From contig QCHM01000012.1 in NCBI GenBank assembly GCA_003279615.1, positions 1 through 50,272 on the forward strand: a stretch of DNA of 50,272 bases. Reading direction: 5' to 3'. Under the pieces are notes generated by a model. The model saw only the letters and a list, made by a program, of their open reading frames with translations. It was not told the DNA's origin and did not search any database. The first letter of the stretch is position 1. Each line of letters begins with the position of its first letter. The translations under genes were made by a program, and so were the position numbers. This DNA comes from Prochlorococcus sp. AG-402-B19 (lineage in GTDB: Bacteria > Cyanobacteriota > Cyanobacteriia > PCC-6307 > Cyanobiaceae). Below, piece after piece: positions 9,432 to 17,886 of the stretch.

Positions 9432-11321
9432 TTAAGCAGTTTTGCCAAGTGCAATTTCTGCAAACGAAAGAATTTTTTTAGTGAAACTATCGTGCTTTAC
9501 ATTTTTTTTATTAGAGATTTGTGATAAATCTGAACTTATAGTTTGACCTTTTGAGTTTGTAATCTCTATTTTCATATTTTTAGTTAAATTGCATTTATAC
9601 ACTCGTTTGTGCAATTGTAAATGAATTGTACTTGTAAATTTTTTAATATCAATTATATTTAATTGTATTTTTTTTCTTTTTTTCCATTGATTTATTTCAA
9701 TGTAGAAAGCAATATCAATTAAATCATTTATTTTTAATGTTGATGAATAGTTCCATTTTATAGCATCAATAACTGCTGTTCCATCATCTAATTTCATTTT
9801 TAAATGTTCACCTTTAAGATTATAAATATCTAATACTCTGCATTTTCTCGTCCAAAAAATTGGGGTATTATTCATTATTCCAAATGGTCCTAGAAGCTTT
9901 AATTGTCTATAGAAGTCGTTGTTTATTTCTGCCAGACTTATATGTGCATCTGGTTTTATCGACTTAATTAAATTACAATTCTTGAATTCTCGTATAGCTA
10001 TATTATTTAGAATTTCTTGAAGTTTAGGTATATTCTCTTCCTTGATACTTAAACCTGCTGCTGCTGCATGACCACCATGCGCAATAAGGATATCTTTGCA
10101 TTCATCTAATGCTAGATTTACCTTTAATTGGTTATTTGATCGAATAGATCCTCTATATATTCCATTATTTGCTTCTGATAGAATTGCTGTTGGTAAATTG
10201 TATTTTTCTACTACCCTAGCTGCTACGATTCCTATTATTCCATGATTCCATTCTTTTTTTGAAAGAACTAAGAATTTTTTGTTTTTCATATATTCTTCGG
10301 CTGCTAATTCCAATGCCTCCGCCTCAATTAATGATGTTAATCTTTTCCTTTCATTATTAATTGAAAATATAATTTTAGTTAAATTATTGACATTTTCTTC
10401 TGATGAATTTGTAAAAAGGTCAACTATTATTTTTGGATCATTAATTCTTCCTACAGCATTGATTAGTGGGGCAATTTTATAGCCTATGTCCTCAGAAGTA
10501 ATTTCATTGTCTTCAATTGACAGTTTTTTAATAATTGATCTAATTCCAATGTTGTTTGTAGTATTAATCTTGGGTAGATACTCTTTAAGCCACTTCCTAT
10601 TGGCTCCTATTAGTGGAGCCATATCAGCTACAGTGCCAATACAAAATAATACGTGTGCAGTTGTGTCTTCTATATTATAATTTATCTTTTTGCAAATATT
10701 TCGAGCTAACATGAATGCAATTCCAACGCCTGCTAAATATCTATACGGAGAATTCTGTGGTGATCTTTCGGGATGAATTAATGCATAAATATCTAATTTA
10801 TTTTCTGGTATTTTGTGGTGATCCGTTATTATCAAATCTATAGCCATTTCTTTTGACCTTTCAATTGCTTTAAATGCTGAGATTCCATTGTCAACAGTTA
10901 TTATAAGTGGTATTTGATGATTGTGTATATCATCTATCATTTTAGGATTTAATCCATATCCATCTTCATTCCTGGAAGGAATGTATGGTATAGCATTGGC
11001 ACCTAACTTAGACAATAGTTCTACTAGCAGTACAGTACTTGTAATACCGTCTGCATCGTAATCTCCACATATTGCTATTTTCTCTTTTCTATTACAAGCT
11101 TCAATTATTCTTTTAGTAGCTTTGTTTAATTCATCAAAATGATCTTCAGGGTTAGGTAAACCTGAAGGTGTGAGGAAATTTATCAATTCTCCTTCTAAAT
11201 TGACTCCTCGTCTGCATAAGACTTTCTGTAAAGTATAATTTATTTTGCAATTATCTATTGCTTCTTTATTTAATGGCTGAGGTAATATCCATCTTTTAAT
11301 TTGATTATTATCTGATTTCAA
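9432..11321 (-). CDS. recJ: Single-stranded-DNA-specific exonuclease RecJ
   Basis: RecJ is a 5'-3' single-strand DNA exonuclease used in recombination, mismatch and base-excision repair. The 629-residue length is a little longer than usual. DHH-family motifs are clear: CGDYDADGITST (motif I), ITVDNG, then LIITDHHKIPE with the eponymous DHH (motif III), and AHGGHAAAAGLSI, the GGH motif of the DHHA1 domain. The C-terminal half, with ILDIYNLKGEHLKMKLDDGT, fits the OB-fold that binds DNA. The start at 11321 is about 50 bases from the divergent CbbY-like gene, so the two probably share a promoter region. It converges with psb30. Confidence 0.94.
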   Translation of the reverse strand: MKSDNNQIKRWILPQPLNKEAIDNCKINYTLQKVLCRRGVNLEGELINFLTPSGLPNPEDHFDELNKATKRIIEACNRKEKIAICGDYDADGITSTVLLVELLSKLGANAIPYIPSRNEDGYGLNPKMIDDIHNHQIPLIITVDNGISAFKAIERSKEMAIDLIITDHHKIPENKLDIYALIHPERSPQNSPYRYLAGVGIAFMLARNICKKINYNIEDTTAHVLFCIGTVADMAPLIGANRKWLKEYLPKINTTNNIGIRSIIKKLSIEDNEITSEDIGYKIAPLINAVGRINDPKIIVDLFTNSSEENVNNLTKIIFSINNERKRLTSLIEAEALELAAEEYMKNKKFLVLSKKEWNHGIIGIVAARVVEKYNLPTAILSEANNGIYRGSIRSNNQLKVNLALDECKDILIAHGGHAAAAGLSIKEENIPKLQEILNNIAIREFKNCNLIKSIKPDAHISLAEINNDFYRQLKLLGPFGIMNNTPIFWTRKCRVLDIYNLKGEHLKMKLDDGTAVIDAIKWNYSSTLKINDLIDIAFYIEINQWKKRKKIQLNIIDIKKFTSTIHLQLHKRVYKCNLTKNMKIEITNSKGQTISSDLSQISNKKNVKHDSFTKKILSFAEIALGKTA

Positions 11322-11371
11322 AAGCTTAGCCTAGTTTGATTCAATAGAAAATAAAATTTTTAGTGTAAAAC

Positions 11372-12118
11372 ATGAATGCATTATCAGCTGTTTTTTGGGA
11401 TGTTGATGGAACCATAGCCGACACCGAGCTATGTGGCCATAGAATCGCTTTTAATTCTGCATTTATGGATTTTGATTTGGATTGGCAATGGAATGAGGAT
11501 GAATACTTAGAACTTTTAAAGATTTCAGGTGGGTTAAACCGTATTATTTATTATCGCGACGAAATAGATAGTGAATTACCCGATGACATATGCACTAAAA
11601 TTCAATTAAGGAAGAGTTTCCATTATAAGGAGTTAATTCAATCTGGAAAAATTAAAATTAGAGATGGTGTCCTTAGGCTCATGGATGAACTTGCTGAACG
11701 TAATATAAAACAATTTATAGTTACAACTAGTGGAAGAGATTCACTTGAACCTTTTTTAAATACTTCACTATATTCGCATTTACATATGTTTTCTAAAATA
11801 ATTACCTATGAAGATGTAAGTAATCACAAACCGTTTCCAGATGCATATAATCTGGCAGTTAAAATAAGTAATTGTTCAAATTCAACTTGTCTAGCCATTG
11901 AGGATTCTAGTAATGGAGTAGAAGCGGCTAAGGAAGCAAAAATCAACTGTCTTTTGACTTTGCCTCCATGGTCATCAACTTTTCAAAAAATAACTGATAA
12001 GGCTAATGCATGTGTTGATAGCCTTGGCAATAACAATATTCAATCTAAAGTAATTTATGGTAAGCCCTTAATTAGTAAAATAGTAGATTTTGCTTATCTT
12101 ACAAATATCATTAATTAA
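11372..12118 (+). CDS. CbbY-like HAD-family sugar-phosphate phosphatase
   Basis: A 248-residue HAD-superfamily hydrolase. The nucleophile motif FWDVDGTIADTE gives D10 and D12. Motif II is the TTSGR segment, a lysine follows in VSNHKPFPDAY, and the last motif is AIEDSSNGVEAAKEA. The four-helix cap after motif I matches the CbbY/beta-phosphoglucomutase subfamily. CbbY removes xylulose-1,5-bisphosphate, an inhibitor of Rubisco, but related members act on other sugar phosphates, so the exact substrate is uncertain. Its stop codon is directly followed by the ATG of the Ycf20-like gene, so both are probably on one transcript. Confidence 0.85.
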   Translation: MNALSAVFWDVDGTIADTELCGHRIAFNSAFMDFDLDWQWNEDEYLELLKISGGLNRIIYYRDEIDSELPDDICTKIQLRKSFHYKELIQSGKIKIRDGVLRLMDELAERNIKQFIVTTSGRDSLEPFLNTSLYSHLHMFSKIITYEDVSNHKPFPDAYNLAVKISNCSNSTCLAIEDSSNGVEAAKEAKINCLLTLPPWSSTFQKITDKANACVDSLGNNNIQSKVIYGKPLISKIVDFAYLTNIIN

Positions 12119-12448
12119 ATGCAGAAAACTAAATTTAGAGAATTCATAGATTCATGTTTATTGATTGTTTCTCCTCTCATATCTGACTCATGGAGTAAGA
12201 GAAGCGTTTTGCTTCTTTCATTATTATCAGGTTTTTATTTTACTAATAGTCTAATTTCTTTTTTATTGGACAAATCAGTCAATACAATATTTTTATCAAT
12301 CTTATTAGTGTTAATAATGGAGGTTATAATTAGGTCGTTAATATTTTCTAGCTTTTCTAAATTGTCTTTAATATTGTTAGCTATAAATAATTTCAGAATT
12401 GGATCGACTTATGCTCTTATCCTTGAGGCTTTTAAACTAGGTTCTTAA
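12119..12448 (+). CDS. Ycf20-like (DUF565) membrane protein
   Basis: A 109-residue protein with two or three hydrophobic helices. The segments WSKRSVLLLSLLSGFYFTN and the closing NNFRIGSTYALILEAFKLGS match the Ycf20/DUF565 family found in cyanobacteria and plastids. In plants and algae Ycf20-like proteins affect non-photochemical quenching; in cyanobacteria the role is not settled. The ATG begins immediately after the upstream phosphatase stop, indicating translational coupling. It converges on rpmF with a 6-base gap. Confidence 0.8.
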   Translation: MQKTKFREFIDSCLLIVSPLISDSWSKRSVLLLSLLSGFYFTNSLISFLLDKSVNTIFLSILLVLIMEVIIRSLIFSSFSKLSLILLAINNFRIGSTYALILEAFKLGS

Positions 12449-12454
12449 ATAAGT

Positions 12455-12634
12455 TTATTCAGCCTCATCTTCTGTTGTTTCATCCATTGGATAAACAAAA
12501 CCTTGAGCTCTTCCTGTCAGAACTGATTTACCGATTGACAATGCCTTTTCAGCAGCAATAGCTGCTTTACCTTTCCATATCGCATGTCTCTGGTTTCGCT
12601 TACCTTTGGAGGTTTTTTTCTTTGGTACTGCCAT
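12455..12634 (-). CDS. rpmF: 50S ribosomal protein L32
   Basis: A 59-residue basic protein that is part of the large ribosomal subunit. The start [20 protein letters not shown] is the classic L32 N terminus: M-A-V-P-K-K-K followed by the RNQRHA motif. The C-terminal tail is acidic (DETTEDEAE), as in other marine picocyanobacteria. The zinc-binding cysteines found in some bacterial L32 forms are absent here, which is normal for the cyanobacterial type. The start codon is the CAT complement at 12632-12634. It lies between the convergent Ycf20-like gene and the divergent FtsH-like gene. Confidence 0.93.
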   Translation of the reverse strand: MAVPKKKTSKGKRNQRHAIWKGKAAIAAEKALSIGKSVLTGRAQGFVYPMDETTEDEAE

Positions 12635-12782
12635 TGTTGCCGAACTTTTACTTGTTCTATATTTTATAACGTCATCATCCGATTTAACAAAAACCCTTTG
12701 AGCACTTGCTAACTTCTTGTCTATTTTTCTATATAAACTTCAGTTAGTAATCATTTTGAGTATAGTTTACATATATATTCTC

Positions 12783-12788
12783 TATAAT
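12783..12788 (+). promoter_or_regulatory. Possible -10 box of the FtsH-like gene
   Basis: TATAAT in the context CTCTATAATTTGC lies 19 bases before the ATG at 12808. No -35 element at normal spacing is evident. In DNA this AT-rich such hexamers arise by chance, so the call is weak. Confidence 0.3.
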
Positions 12789-12807
12789 TTGCTGAATTAA
12801 TTATCTG

Positions 12808-14535
12808 ATGAGTAAAAGTTATAGTCAATTATTAAAGGATATTGAAAGTGGGGAAATTATATCTATCATTTTAATTCCCAACAGAAGAGAGGTAATAGTT
12901 GAATTCACTAATGGAGATCAAGAAACAATTCCTATATTTTATAATGATCAAAAAATACTTCGAATTTCTGATGAATATAAAGTACCCCTAACTGTTAGAG
13001 ATATAAGATCAGATCAGCGCATAGCTAACTTGATTAGTGGATTTGGCTTTTCATTAATATTTATTTTAGCTCTTTCATTTTTAATTAGAAGATCATCGAA
13101 GTTATTAAATAGTATGCAGGGTTTTACGCGCCGTTCTTCTCAAGTTAAACATGATGATATGCCAAAAATTACTTTTGATGATGTAGCTGGCTTAAATGAA
13201 GAATCAGATGAACTAAAAGAAATTGTTTCTTTTTTAAAAAATCCGCAGACTTTAATTGACCTTGGTGCCAAAACTCCAAAAGGTGTTCTTTTAGTTGGAC
13301 CGCCCGGTACAGGTAAGACATTATTAGCTAGAGCAATTGCAGGTGAAGCCAATGTTCCTTTCTTTTCTATTTCAGCTTCAGAATTTGTCGAAATGTTTGT
13401 AGGTGTTGGGGCCAGTAGAGTTAGAGATCTTTTCAAAAGTGCTAAAGAAAAAACACCCTGCATAGTCTTCATAGATGAAATTGATTCTATTGGCCGACAA
13501 AGAGGCGCCGGTATTGGAGGAGGTAATGATGAACGAGAGCAAACATTAAATCAACTTCTCACAGAGATGGATGGTTTTGCTTCTAATAATGGTGTAATAG
13601 TAATTGCGGCTACAAATAGGCCTGATATTCTTGATCGCGCTCTTACTAGGCCTGGAAGATTTGATCGTCGCATAGATATATCTCTTCCTGATAGAACTGC
13701 AAGGTATAAAATTTTATCCGTTCATGCAAGAACAATACCTCTATCCAATTCAGTCAAGCTACAGGAATGGGCTTCAAAGACCACTGGATTTTCGGGTGCT
13801 GATTTGCAAAATCTACTAAATGAAGCAGCTATTCATGCTGCAAGAAATGCTAAATCAAGTATTAGCTCTTTTGATCTAGAGAAAGCTCTCGAAAAAACAC
13901 GCTTTGGATTACTTTCTAAACCGCTTGCAGATACATCAAAAAAAAGACAAATTGCTTATCAGATTATTGGCAAAACATTAGTGGCATTATTAATTCCATC
14001 ACAAGATAAGTTAGAAAAAATTTCACTATTTAAGTCATTTGGTGATATTTCAGGAATGACATATTTCATTCCTGATGAGGAGACAATTGATAGTGGTCTT
14101 ATAACTCGAAACTATATTTATCATAAGATTGTAATCTCACTTGGATCTAGGGCTGCTGAGACAATTATTTATGGTTCTAAGGAAGTTACTCAAGGTTCAC
14201 AAAAAGATCTCGAAGATGTTTATTTTTGGGCTAACCAAATGGTTACAAAATTTGGATTTTCTGAACTTGGACCTATGGCATACAACTCATCAAATGAAAC
14301 AATTTTTCTTGGTAGAGATATTATGCAAAATAAGAAAGAATATTCTCAGAAAACAAGTAAAGAAATAGATTATCAAATTATATCAATTGCTAAAAAGGCC
14401 ATTATGCATGCTATCAAACTCCTATCCGATAAAGTTCCTTTAATGGATTTGCTAGTAGATGAACTAGTGGATAAAGAAACACTTGAAGCTGGATATATTA
14501 TTAGCAAACTTAACTCTTTTGTTTCTACTAATTAA
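12808..14535 (+). CDS. FtsH-like AAA+ protein lacking the protease zinc site
   Basis: A 575-residue FtsH homologue. The AAA+ ATPase module is intact: Walker A GPPGTGKT from residue 164, Walker [16 protein letters not shown], and the second region of homology with [12 protein letters not shown] and RPGRFDRR. In the M41 protease domain the HEAGH zinc motif is replaced by QIIGK (residues 385-389), although the later acidic ligand region (QKDLED) is kept. Proteolysis is therefore probably lost, as in plant FtsHi proteins. The first transmembrane helix of ordinary FtsH is also absent: the protein begins at [14 protein letters not shown] and has one helix, near residues 70-90. A role as an unfoldase or a subunit of mixed FtsH complexes is inferred. 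Confidence 0.88.
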   Translation: MSKSYSQLLKDIESGEIISIILIPNRREVIVEFTNGDQETIPIFYNDQKILRISDEYKVPLTVRDIRSDQRIANLISGFGFSLIFILALSFLIRRSSKLLNSMQGFTRRSSQVKHDDMPKITFDDVAGLNEESDELKEIVSFLKNPQTLIDLGAKTPKGVLLVGPPGTGKTLLARAIAGEANVPFFSISASEFVEMFVGVGASRVRDLFKSAKEKTPCIVFIDEIDSIGRQRGAGIGGGNDEREQTLNQLLTEMDGFASNNGVIVIAATNRPDILDRALTRPGRFDRRIDISLPDRTARYKILSVHARTIPLSNSVKLQEWASKTTGFSGADLQNLLNEAAIHAARNAKSSISSFDLEKALEKTRFGLLSKPLADTSKKRQIAYQIIGKTLVALLIPSQDKLEKISLFKSFGDISGMTYFIPDEETIDSGLITRNYIYHKIVISLGSRAAETIIYGSKEVTQGSQKDLEDVYFWANQMVTKFGFSELGPMAYNSSNETIFLGRDIMQNKKEYSQKTSKEIDYQIISIAKKAIMHAIKLLSDKVPLMDLLVDELVDKETLEAGYIISKLNSFVSTN

Positions 14536-14554
14536 ATAATAACAATTATTCATT

Positions 14555-15151
14555 TTACAAGGCTGAAAAATATTCCTTGCTGCCTTTGGGATCCTCCTTC
14601 ATGGTTTTATCACCTGGTGTCCAGCCAGCAGGACATACCTCATCTGGGTGAGATTCTACGTATTGATATGCTTGTAATATTCTTAGTGTTTCATCAATAT
14701 TTCTACCTACAGGGGCTTTGTTGATTGTTGAATGCATTATTACTCCATTTGGATTGATTATAAATAAACCCCTGTCAGCTTCACCATCTTCATTTAACAC
14801 ATTATATGCTTGGCAAATTTCACGCTTCAGATCTGATACGAGTGGATAATTAATATCACCAATTCCACCTTCATTTCTTGGTGTTTGAATCCAGGCTAAA
14901 TGTGTAAATTTACTGTCTACTGAAACTCCTAATACCTCTGTGTTCTTGCTACTGAAATCAGTATATCTATCACTGAACGCTGTAATTTCAGTAGGACAAA
15001 CAAATGTGAAATCTAGAGGATAGAAAAATAAAACCACATACTTTCCTCTGTACTGAGAAAGTTTGATGTCTTTAAATTCTTGATCAACGACTGCAGTTGC
15101 AGAAAAGTCAGGTGCTTGCATGCCAACCCTAAGGCATTCATTTGTCGTCAT
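14555..15151 (-). CDS. 2-Cys peroxiredoxin
   Basis: A 198-residue typical 2-Cys peroxiredoxin that reduces H2O2 and organic peroxides, using thioredoxin-type donors. The peroxidatic cysteine C52 is in [14 protein letters not shown] and the resolving C173 is in [10 protein letters not shown]. The C-terminal EYFSAL resembles the YF motif seen in peroxide-sensitive peroxiredoxins, and the GG(I)G loop near residue 95 also fits. The protein is the cyanobacterial and plastid type. It is transcribed leftward and converges with the FtsH-like gene (19-base gap). Its upstream region faces the divergent Asn-rich gene. Confidence 0.95.
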   Translation of the reverse strand: MTTNECLRVGMQAPDFSATAVVDQEFKDIKLSQYRGKYVVLFFYPLDFTFVCPTEITAFSDRYTDFSSKNTEVLGVSVDSKFTHLAWIQTPRNEGGIGDINYPLVSDLKREICQAYNVLNEDGEADRGLFIINPNGVIMHSTINKAPVGRNIDETLRILQAYQYVESHPDEVCPAGWTPGDKTMKEDPKGSKEYFSAL

Positions 15152-15209
15152 GGAAATTGATTCGTATTTTGATTGGTTTAGAGGCTAGAGAACTTCCCCT
15201 TTTCCTATA

Positions 15210-15215
15210 TATAAT
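15210..15215 (+). promoter_or_regulatory. Possible -10 box of the Asn-rich gene
   Basis: TATAAT in CTATATATAATTTATC lies about 60 bases before the ATG at 15275, in the 123-base divergent spacer between peroxiredoxin and the Asn-rich ORF. There is no convincing -35 element, so this is only a weak prediction. Confidence 0.25.
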
Positions 15216-15274
15216 TTATCATGTAAAGACGAAGAATCCTTTCTCTTTTTAGCTAAACGACCATAATCACAAAA

Positions 15275-15688
15275 ATGAACGATCAAATAAGTTGGCATCA
15301 GTCACTCGTGAAAAAATTTAGTTCATCAAACCATTTTAAGTTATTGAATCAATTGAGAACCGAAGTTATTAAATATCCAATAATCAGAAAGCATAAATCA
15401 ACATCAGAATTAGGCAATAATAATACATTTGAAGGTAATTCTAATCTGAATTCTAAAAATAATAATAATTTATCTAAATCTAAAACAACTAATACTGCTA
15501 ATGAAAGCAGGAGTCCTCAGTCAACAATAAGCTTTAATAATTCTAAGAATTTTTCTATTTATAATAATAATATCAATGATTCATCTAAAGAAATTGAAGA
15601 AAACACATTATCAGAGGAGACTCAAGCAAATCATAACTCCTCTTCACAATCTTTTAAAGATCGACTTAATCAAATAGACATGAAATAG
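15275..15688 (+). CDS. Asn/Ser-rich hypothetical protein
   Basis: A 137-residue protein that I do not recognise. Its first 45 residues look ordered and basic, with LLNQLRTEVIKYPIIRKHK. Residues 48-120 are low complexity, dominated by Asn, Ser, Lys and Thr with runs of NNN encoded by AAT repeats. The end has a mildly amphipathic FKDRLNQIDMK. No signal peptide, membrane helix or catalytic motif is visible. The long open frame and clear ATG argue it is real, but the low-complexity part could vary in length between strains. It is divergent from peroxiredoxin. Confidence 0.55.
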   Translation: MNDQISWHQSLVKKFSSSNHFKLLNQLRTEVIKYPIIRKHKSTSELGNNNTFEGNSNLNSKNNNNLSKSKTTNTANESRSPQSTISFNNSKNFSIYNNNINDSSKEIEENTLSEETQANHNSSSQSFKDRLNQIDMK

Positions 15689-15833
15689 TATTTATATTTA
15701 TTTACTAAATTAATTAATTTTATATCCCACTCCGTTAAAATTGATTATAAAAAGTAATTATAGGCTTGATAAATAATTAGTTAGTATTGAGAAAATAAAA
15801 TTTGAGTTTAATATTACTTACATCAAATATTAA

Positions 15834-15907
15834 TGTCAGTGGAGAGACTTGAACTCTCGACCTCAGCGTTATGAATGCTGTGCTCTAACCAGCTGAGCTA
15901 CACTGAC
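15834..15907 (-). tRNA. tRNA-Met (CAT), elongator type
   Basis: A 74-nucleotide cloverleaf is readable on the minus strand. The 7-bp acceptor stem GTCAGTG/CACTGAC is perfect with discriminator A. The D arm is GCTC-AGCTGGTTA-GAGC, the anticodon loop TTCATAA with anticodon CAT, the variable loop AGGTC, and the T arm GAGAG-TTCAAGT-CTCTC. CCA is not encoded. The first pair closing the anticodon loop (position 31 to 39) reads A-C, a mismatch. The D-arm and loop resemble elongator tRNA-Met rather than initiator. A CAT anticodon can also be read as isoleucine after lysidine modification, so tRNA-Ile2 is the alternative. Confidence 0.85.
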
Positions 15908-16390
15908 ATGATGATACCTTTAGATTATCAGAATAAGATTTATTTCTTCTCATGATGATTTTCATGAAATGAGGTCATCTCATCTGAGTTCTTATAGGCA
16001 TACACTTTCCATAATAATTCAGGATGGTCTTGTTCGGTAGAAATCTTTAGATCAAAAATTTAGTAAGTGTTTTTAATAGATTTAATTCCTTTAATTAGAG
16101 GGTGTATGGTGTGTAATGAAAATTTTACTCTACAAAGCTTTGGTTTAAGATACTTATTTCCAATCAAAAATAATGTTTATGGTTGTATTGTCTATGTTTA
16201 GTAATAAATCATATTTATTATTTAGTTATCCTTTTGATAATTCTAAAAAAAATGATATCTAAAATACATCAACGTAAACCAATACCTTTGAACCAGTACA
16301 AGCATGTAAAGCAAAGAGGAAGAGAATATTAAATAATTTTAGATTGTATTAATCCCATAGTAGAAATAAAAAAGACATATTGTTCATAAG
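15908..16390. other. Intergenic region with a possible start-less ORF
   Basis: This 483-base stretch has no clear gene. On the minus strand an open frame of 39 codons runs from 16059 to a stop at 15940-15942. Its translation looks protein-like (rich in E, D, H and K, with ELLWKVYAYKNS), but it has no ATG, GTG or TTG near its N-terminal end. It may be a gene remnant or use an unusual start. A 31-codon plus-strand ORF at 16107 is not convincing. Confidence 0.35.
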
Positions 16391-16567
16391 ATGAATGGAG
16401 ACTACCTGCAGGCATACCAATCATTTGTTGAAGATTCCGAAAAAATAAAATTTACTAAAATTTCAAAAGTATCATATCTTTTGAAATTGAAGGCACAAAG
16501 AAATTCGATATCAGATCTAGACAAGAAGCACAAGGCATGGGCTAAGAAAGTTTTAATTTCAAACTAG
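16391..16567 (+). CDS. Small hypothetical protein (58 residues)
   Basis: An ATG-started ORF of 58 residues that begins MNGDYLQAYQSF and ends AWAKKVLISN. It is Lys-rich (isoelectric point probably basic), mostly helical by composition, with SYLLKLKAQRNSISDLDKKH in the middle. No membrane segment or known motif was seen. Upstream there is no strong Shine-Dalgarno. Codon use looks like the neighbours and no stop codon interrupts an unusually aromatic and charged composition, so it may be real; chance ORFs of this length are possible in AT-rich DNA. It is isolated between tRNA-Met and the PPOX gene. Confidence 0.5.
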   Translation: MNGDYLQAYQSFVEDSEKIKFTKISKVSYLLKLKAQRNSISDLDKKHKAWAKKVLISN

Positions 16568-16741
16568 TTTTGTGAATAGTTAATGATTAAGTTCTTTACA
16601 GATATTTAATTAATGTATCTCTAATATTATTTTATTAATTTATATCGTTGCCAATATTAAAAGATTTTGCTATTAATTCTATGAGGGTGATCGGAACATA
16701 TTGAAGCTTCCCCAACAGTTAGCTTCGTCATCCTCAATAAT

Positions 16742-17275
16742 TTATGGGTTTATACGCTCTTCAATCCATTCTCTTTTTTTAATCCATCTCCTTCTAAAGT
16801 GAACTGGTTTATCAAGGATTAGTTGGTCTACATAATCAATATTTATCTTAAGCAAGACATAATTATCAATTGGATTTGTATCTTTATTTGGTAGAAAATT
16901 TAAATTATTATTTGGTTCAAATTTATTACCAGGAGATGGCCAGCTCCACATTGATTTTGATTTCTCGTCTAATAACTCCCAAGTTTCTTTATCACAATCA
17001 ATTGTTGTAGTTCCACGAAAACGGAATTGACAGCTTGAATTGGGAAGAAACCAACAAGCTTCAACGTTATTATTATCTTTTAACTCTATAATTTTCGCAC
17101 TTCTTTTATCTGTGTAGATTTTCATATCGAAGGAATCACTCCAACCTCTAAAGACAACTGTTCTTACTCTTGGCTTATTATCATGTGAAACAGTAGCCAA
17201 TTGAATCAATTTAGATAAATAAGATTCAGATTCGCTTTGTTGAAGATAGATAAGTTGAGATAACCAAGGAGGCAT
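16742..17275 (-). CDS. PPOX-type FMN-binding flavoprotein (Alr4036/Npun_F5749-like)
   Basis: A 177-residue split-barrel flavoprotein related to pyridoxamine 5'-phosphate oxidase. The N-terminal half contains LIQLATVSHDNKPRVRTVVFRG, where the family's xPRxRTVVxRG strand is plain, followed by TDKRSAKI, the FMN phosphate-binding segment. FRFRGTTTID is the next beta strand. The ending RRRWIKKREWIEERINP matches the C terminus of the cyanobacterial Alr4036-like group, in which the basic-aromatic tail contacts flavin in PNPOx. The substrate is not known, and it should not be called PdxH. It ends normally at ERINP, although the frame stays open for 20 codons after the stop. Confidence 0.8.
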   Translation of the reverse strand: MPPWLSQLIYLQQSESESYLSKLIQLATVSHDNKPRVRTVVFRGWSDSFDMKIYTDKRSAKIIELKDNNNVEACWFLPNSSCQFRFRGTTTIDCDKETWELLDEKSKSMWSWPSPGNKFEPNNNLNFLPNKDTNPIDNYVLLKINIDYVDQLILDKPVHFRRRWIKKREWIEERINP

Positions 17276-17395
17276 TATAAGATAAATTAATCAAGTAAAT
17301 AAATTAGTAATTATATATTTAATCCATAAAATATTGTCTTATAACTAGTGCTATCTAATGGAAAATTAAAAAATGTAATATTAATTTTCGATATA

Positions 17396-17536
17396 TTATG
17401 ATTCTTCATCTTCATTTCCAATATGAATTTCTACTCCTACAAAAGTTGCAAATAAAACTATTAATAAACCTAAAATTGATCTCCATGCTCCAATATGTGT
17501 CATTGGTTCTGGAGAATTGAAGAAATCTGGGATCAT
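17396..17536 (-). CDS. Small single-helix membrane protein (46 residues)
   Basis: A 46-residue ORF that begins MIPDFFNSPEPMTHIGAW, then has one hydrophobic helix ILGLLIVLFATFVGVEIHI and an acidic tail NEDEES. The layout (short soluble lead, single helix, charged end) is that of small photosynthetic or NDH-complex subunits, but I cannot match it to a named one. Start and stop are unambiguous on the minus strand. It lies 15 bases downstream of the 68-residue gene on the same strand and is probably cotranscribed with it. Function unknown. Confidence 0.65.
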   Translation of the reverse strand: MIPDFFNSPEPMTHIGAWRSILGLLIVLFATFVGVEIHIGNEDEES

Positions 17537-17551
17537 TTGTTAATAATACAA

Positions 17552-17758
17552 CTATTTTTCTTCTTCCCAATCTTCTTCTGCCTTATCGAGCAGATCTTCG
17601 ACAGTGTTATCAAAAGTTTCGGCTACTGATCTCAACATTTTTGAAATTGTTTCATCTGGACATGCTAGATCTTTTTGGATTCCCTCGGCACAGTCTTTGA
17701 TTTCTTCCCACGCATCCACTAAGACTTGTGAATCAACTGGTTTCCATTCCTCTGTCAT
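17552..17758 (-). CDS. Small acidic hypothetical protein (68 residues)
   Basis: A 68-residue strongly acidic protein starting MTEEWKPVDSQVLVDAWEEI and ending LLDKAEEDWEEEK. It appears all-helical with two cysteines (C23, C33). No catalytic or membrane motif is visible. The clean ATG, uniform composition and partner gene just downstream support a real gene, and the type resembles conserved picocyanobacterial hypotheticals, although I cannot name a family. It is divergent from the 51-residue ORF at 17887. Confidence 0.75.
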   Translation of the reverse strand: MTEEWKPVDSQVLVDAWEEIKDCAEGIQKDLACPDETISKMLRSVAETFDNTVEDLLDKAEEDWEEEK

Positions 17759-17851
17759 AGTTAGATTCCTTACTAAGATTAGAAAAATTGGCTAACTTTA
17801 TAATTTTAGCTTTTAAATGGAGATTACTGTCTTGATTTCTTCATTTAGTCG

Positions 17852-17881
17852 TAAGAAGCTTGCTAAAATGCTAGCTTCTTA
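17852..17881 (+). promoter_or_regulatory. Hairpin in the leader of the 51-residue ORF
   Basis: TAAGAAGCT (17852-17860) pairs perfectly with AGCTTCTTA (17873-17881), a 9-bp stem with a 12-base loop. It ends 5 bases before the ATG at 17887. In that position it could hide the ribosome site or be a processing site. A role as a terminator is less likely because no T-run follows and the upstream gene points away. Confidence 0.4.
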
Positions 17882-17886
17882 AACCT

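Noticed and set aside
13140-13472. 110-codon minus-strand ORF
   Set aside because: It is antisense to the conserved Walker A region of the FtsH-like gene and has no recognisable domain.
16107-16202. 31-codon plus-strand ORF starting MVCNENFTLQ
   Set aside because: Short, no ribosome site, composition not distinct from random AT-rich DNA.
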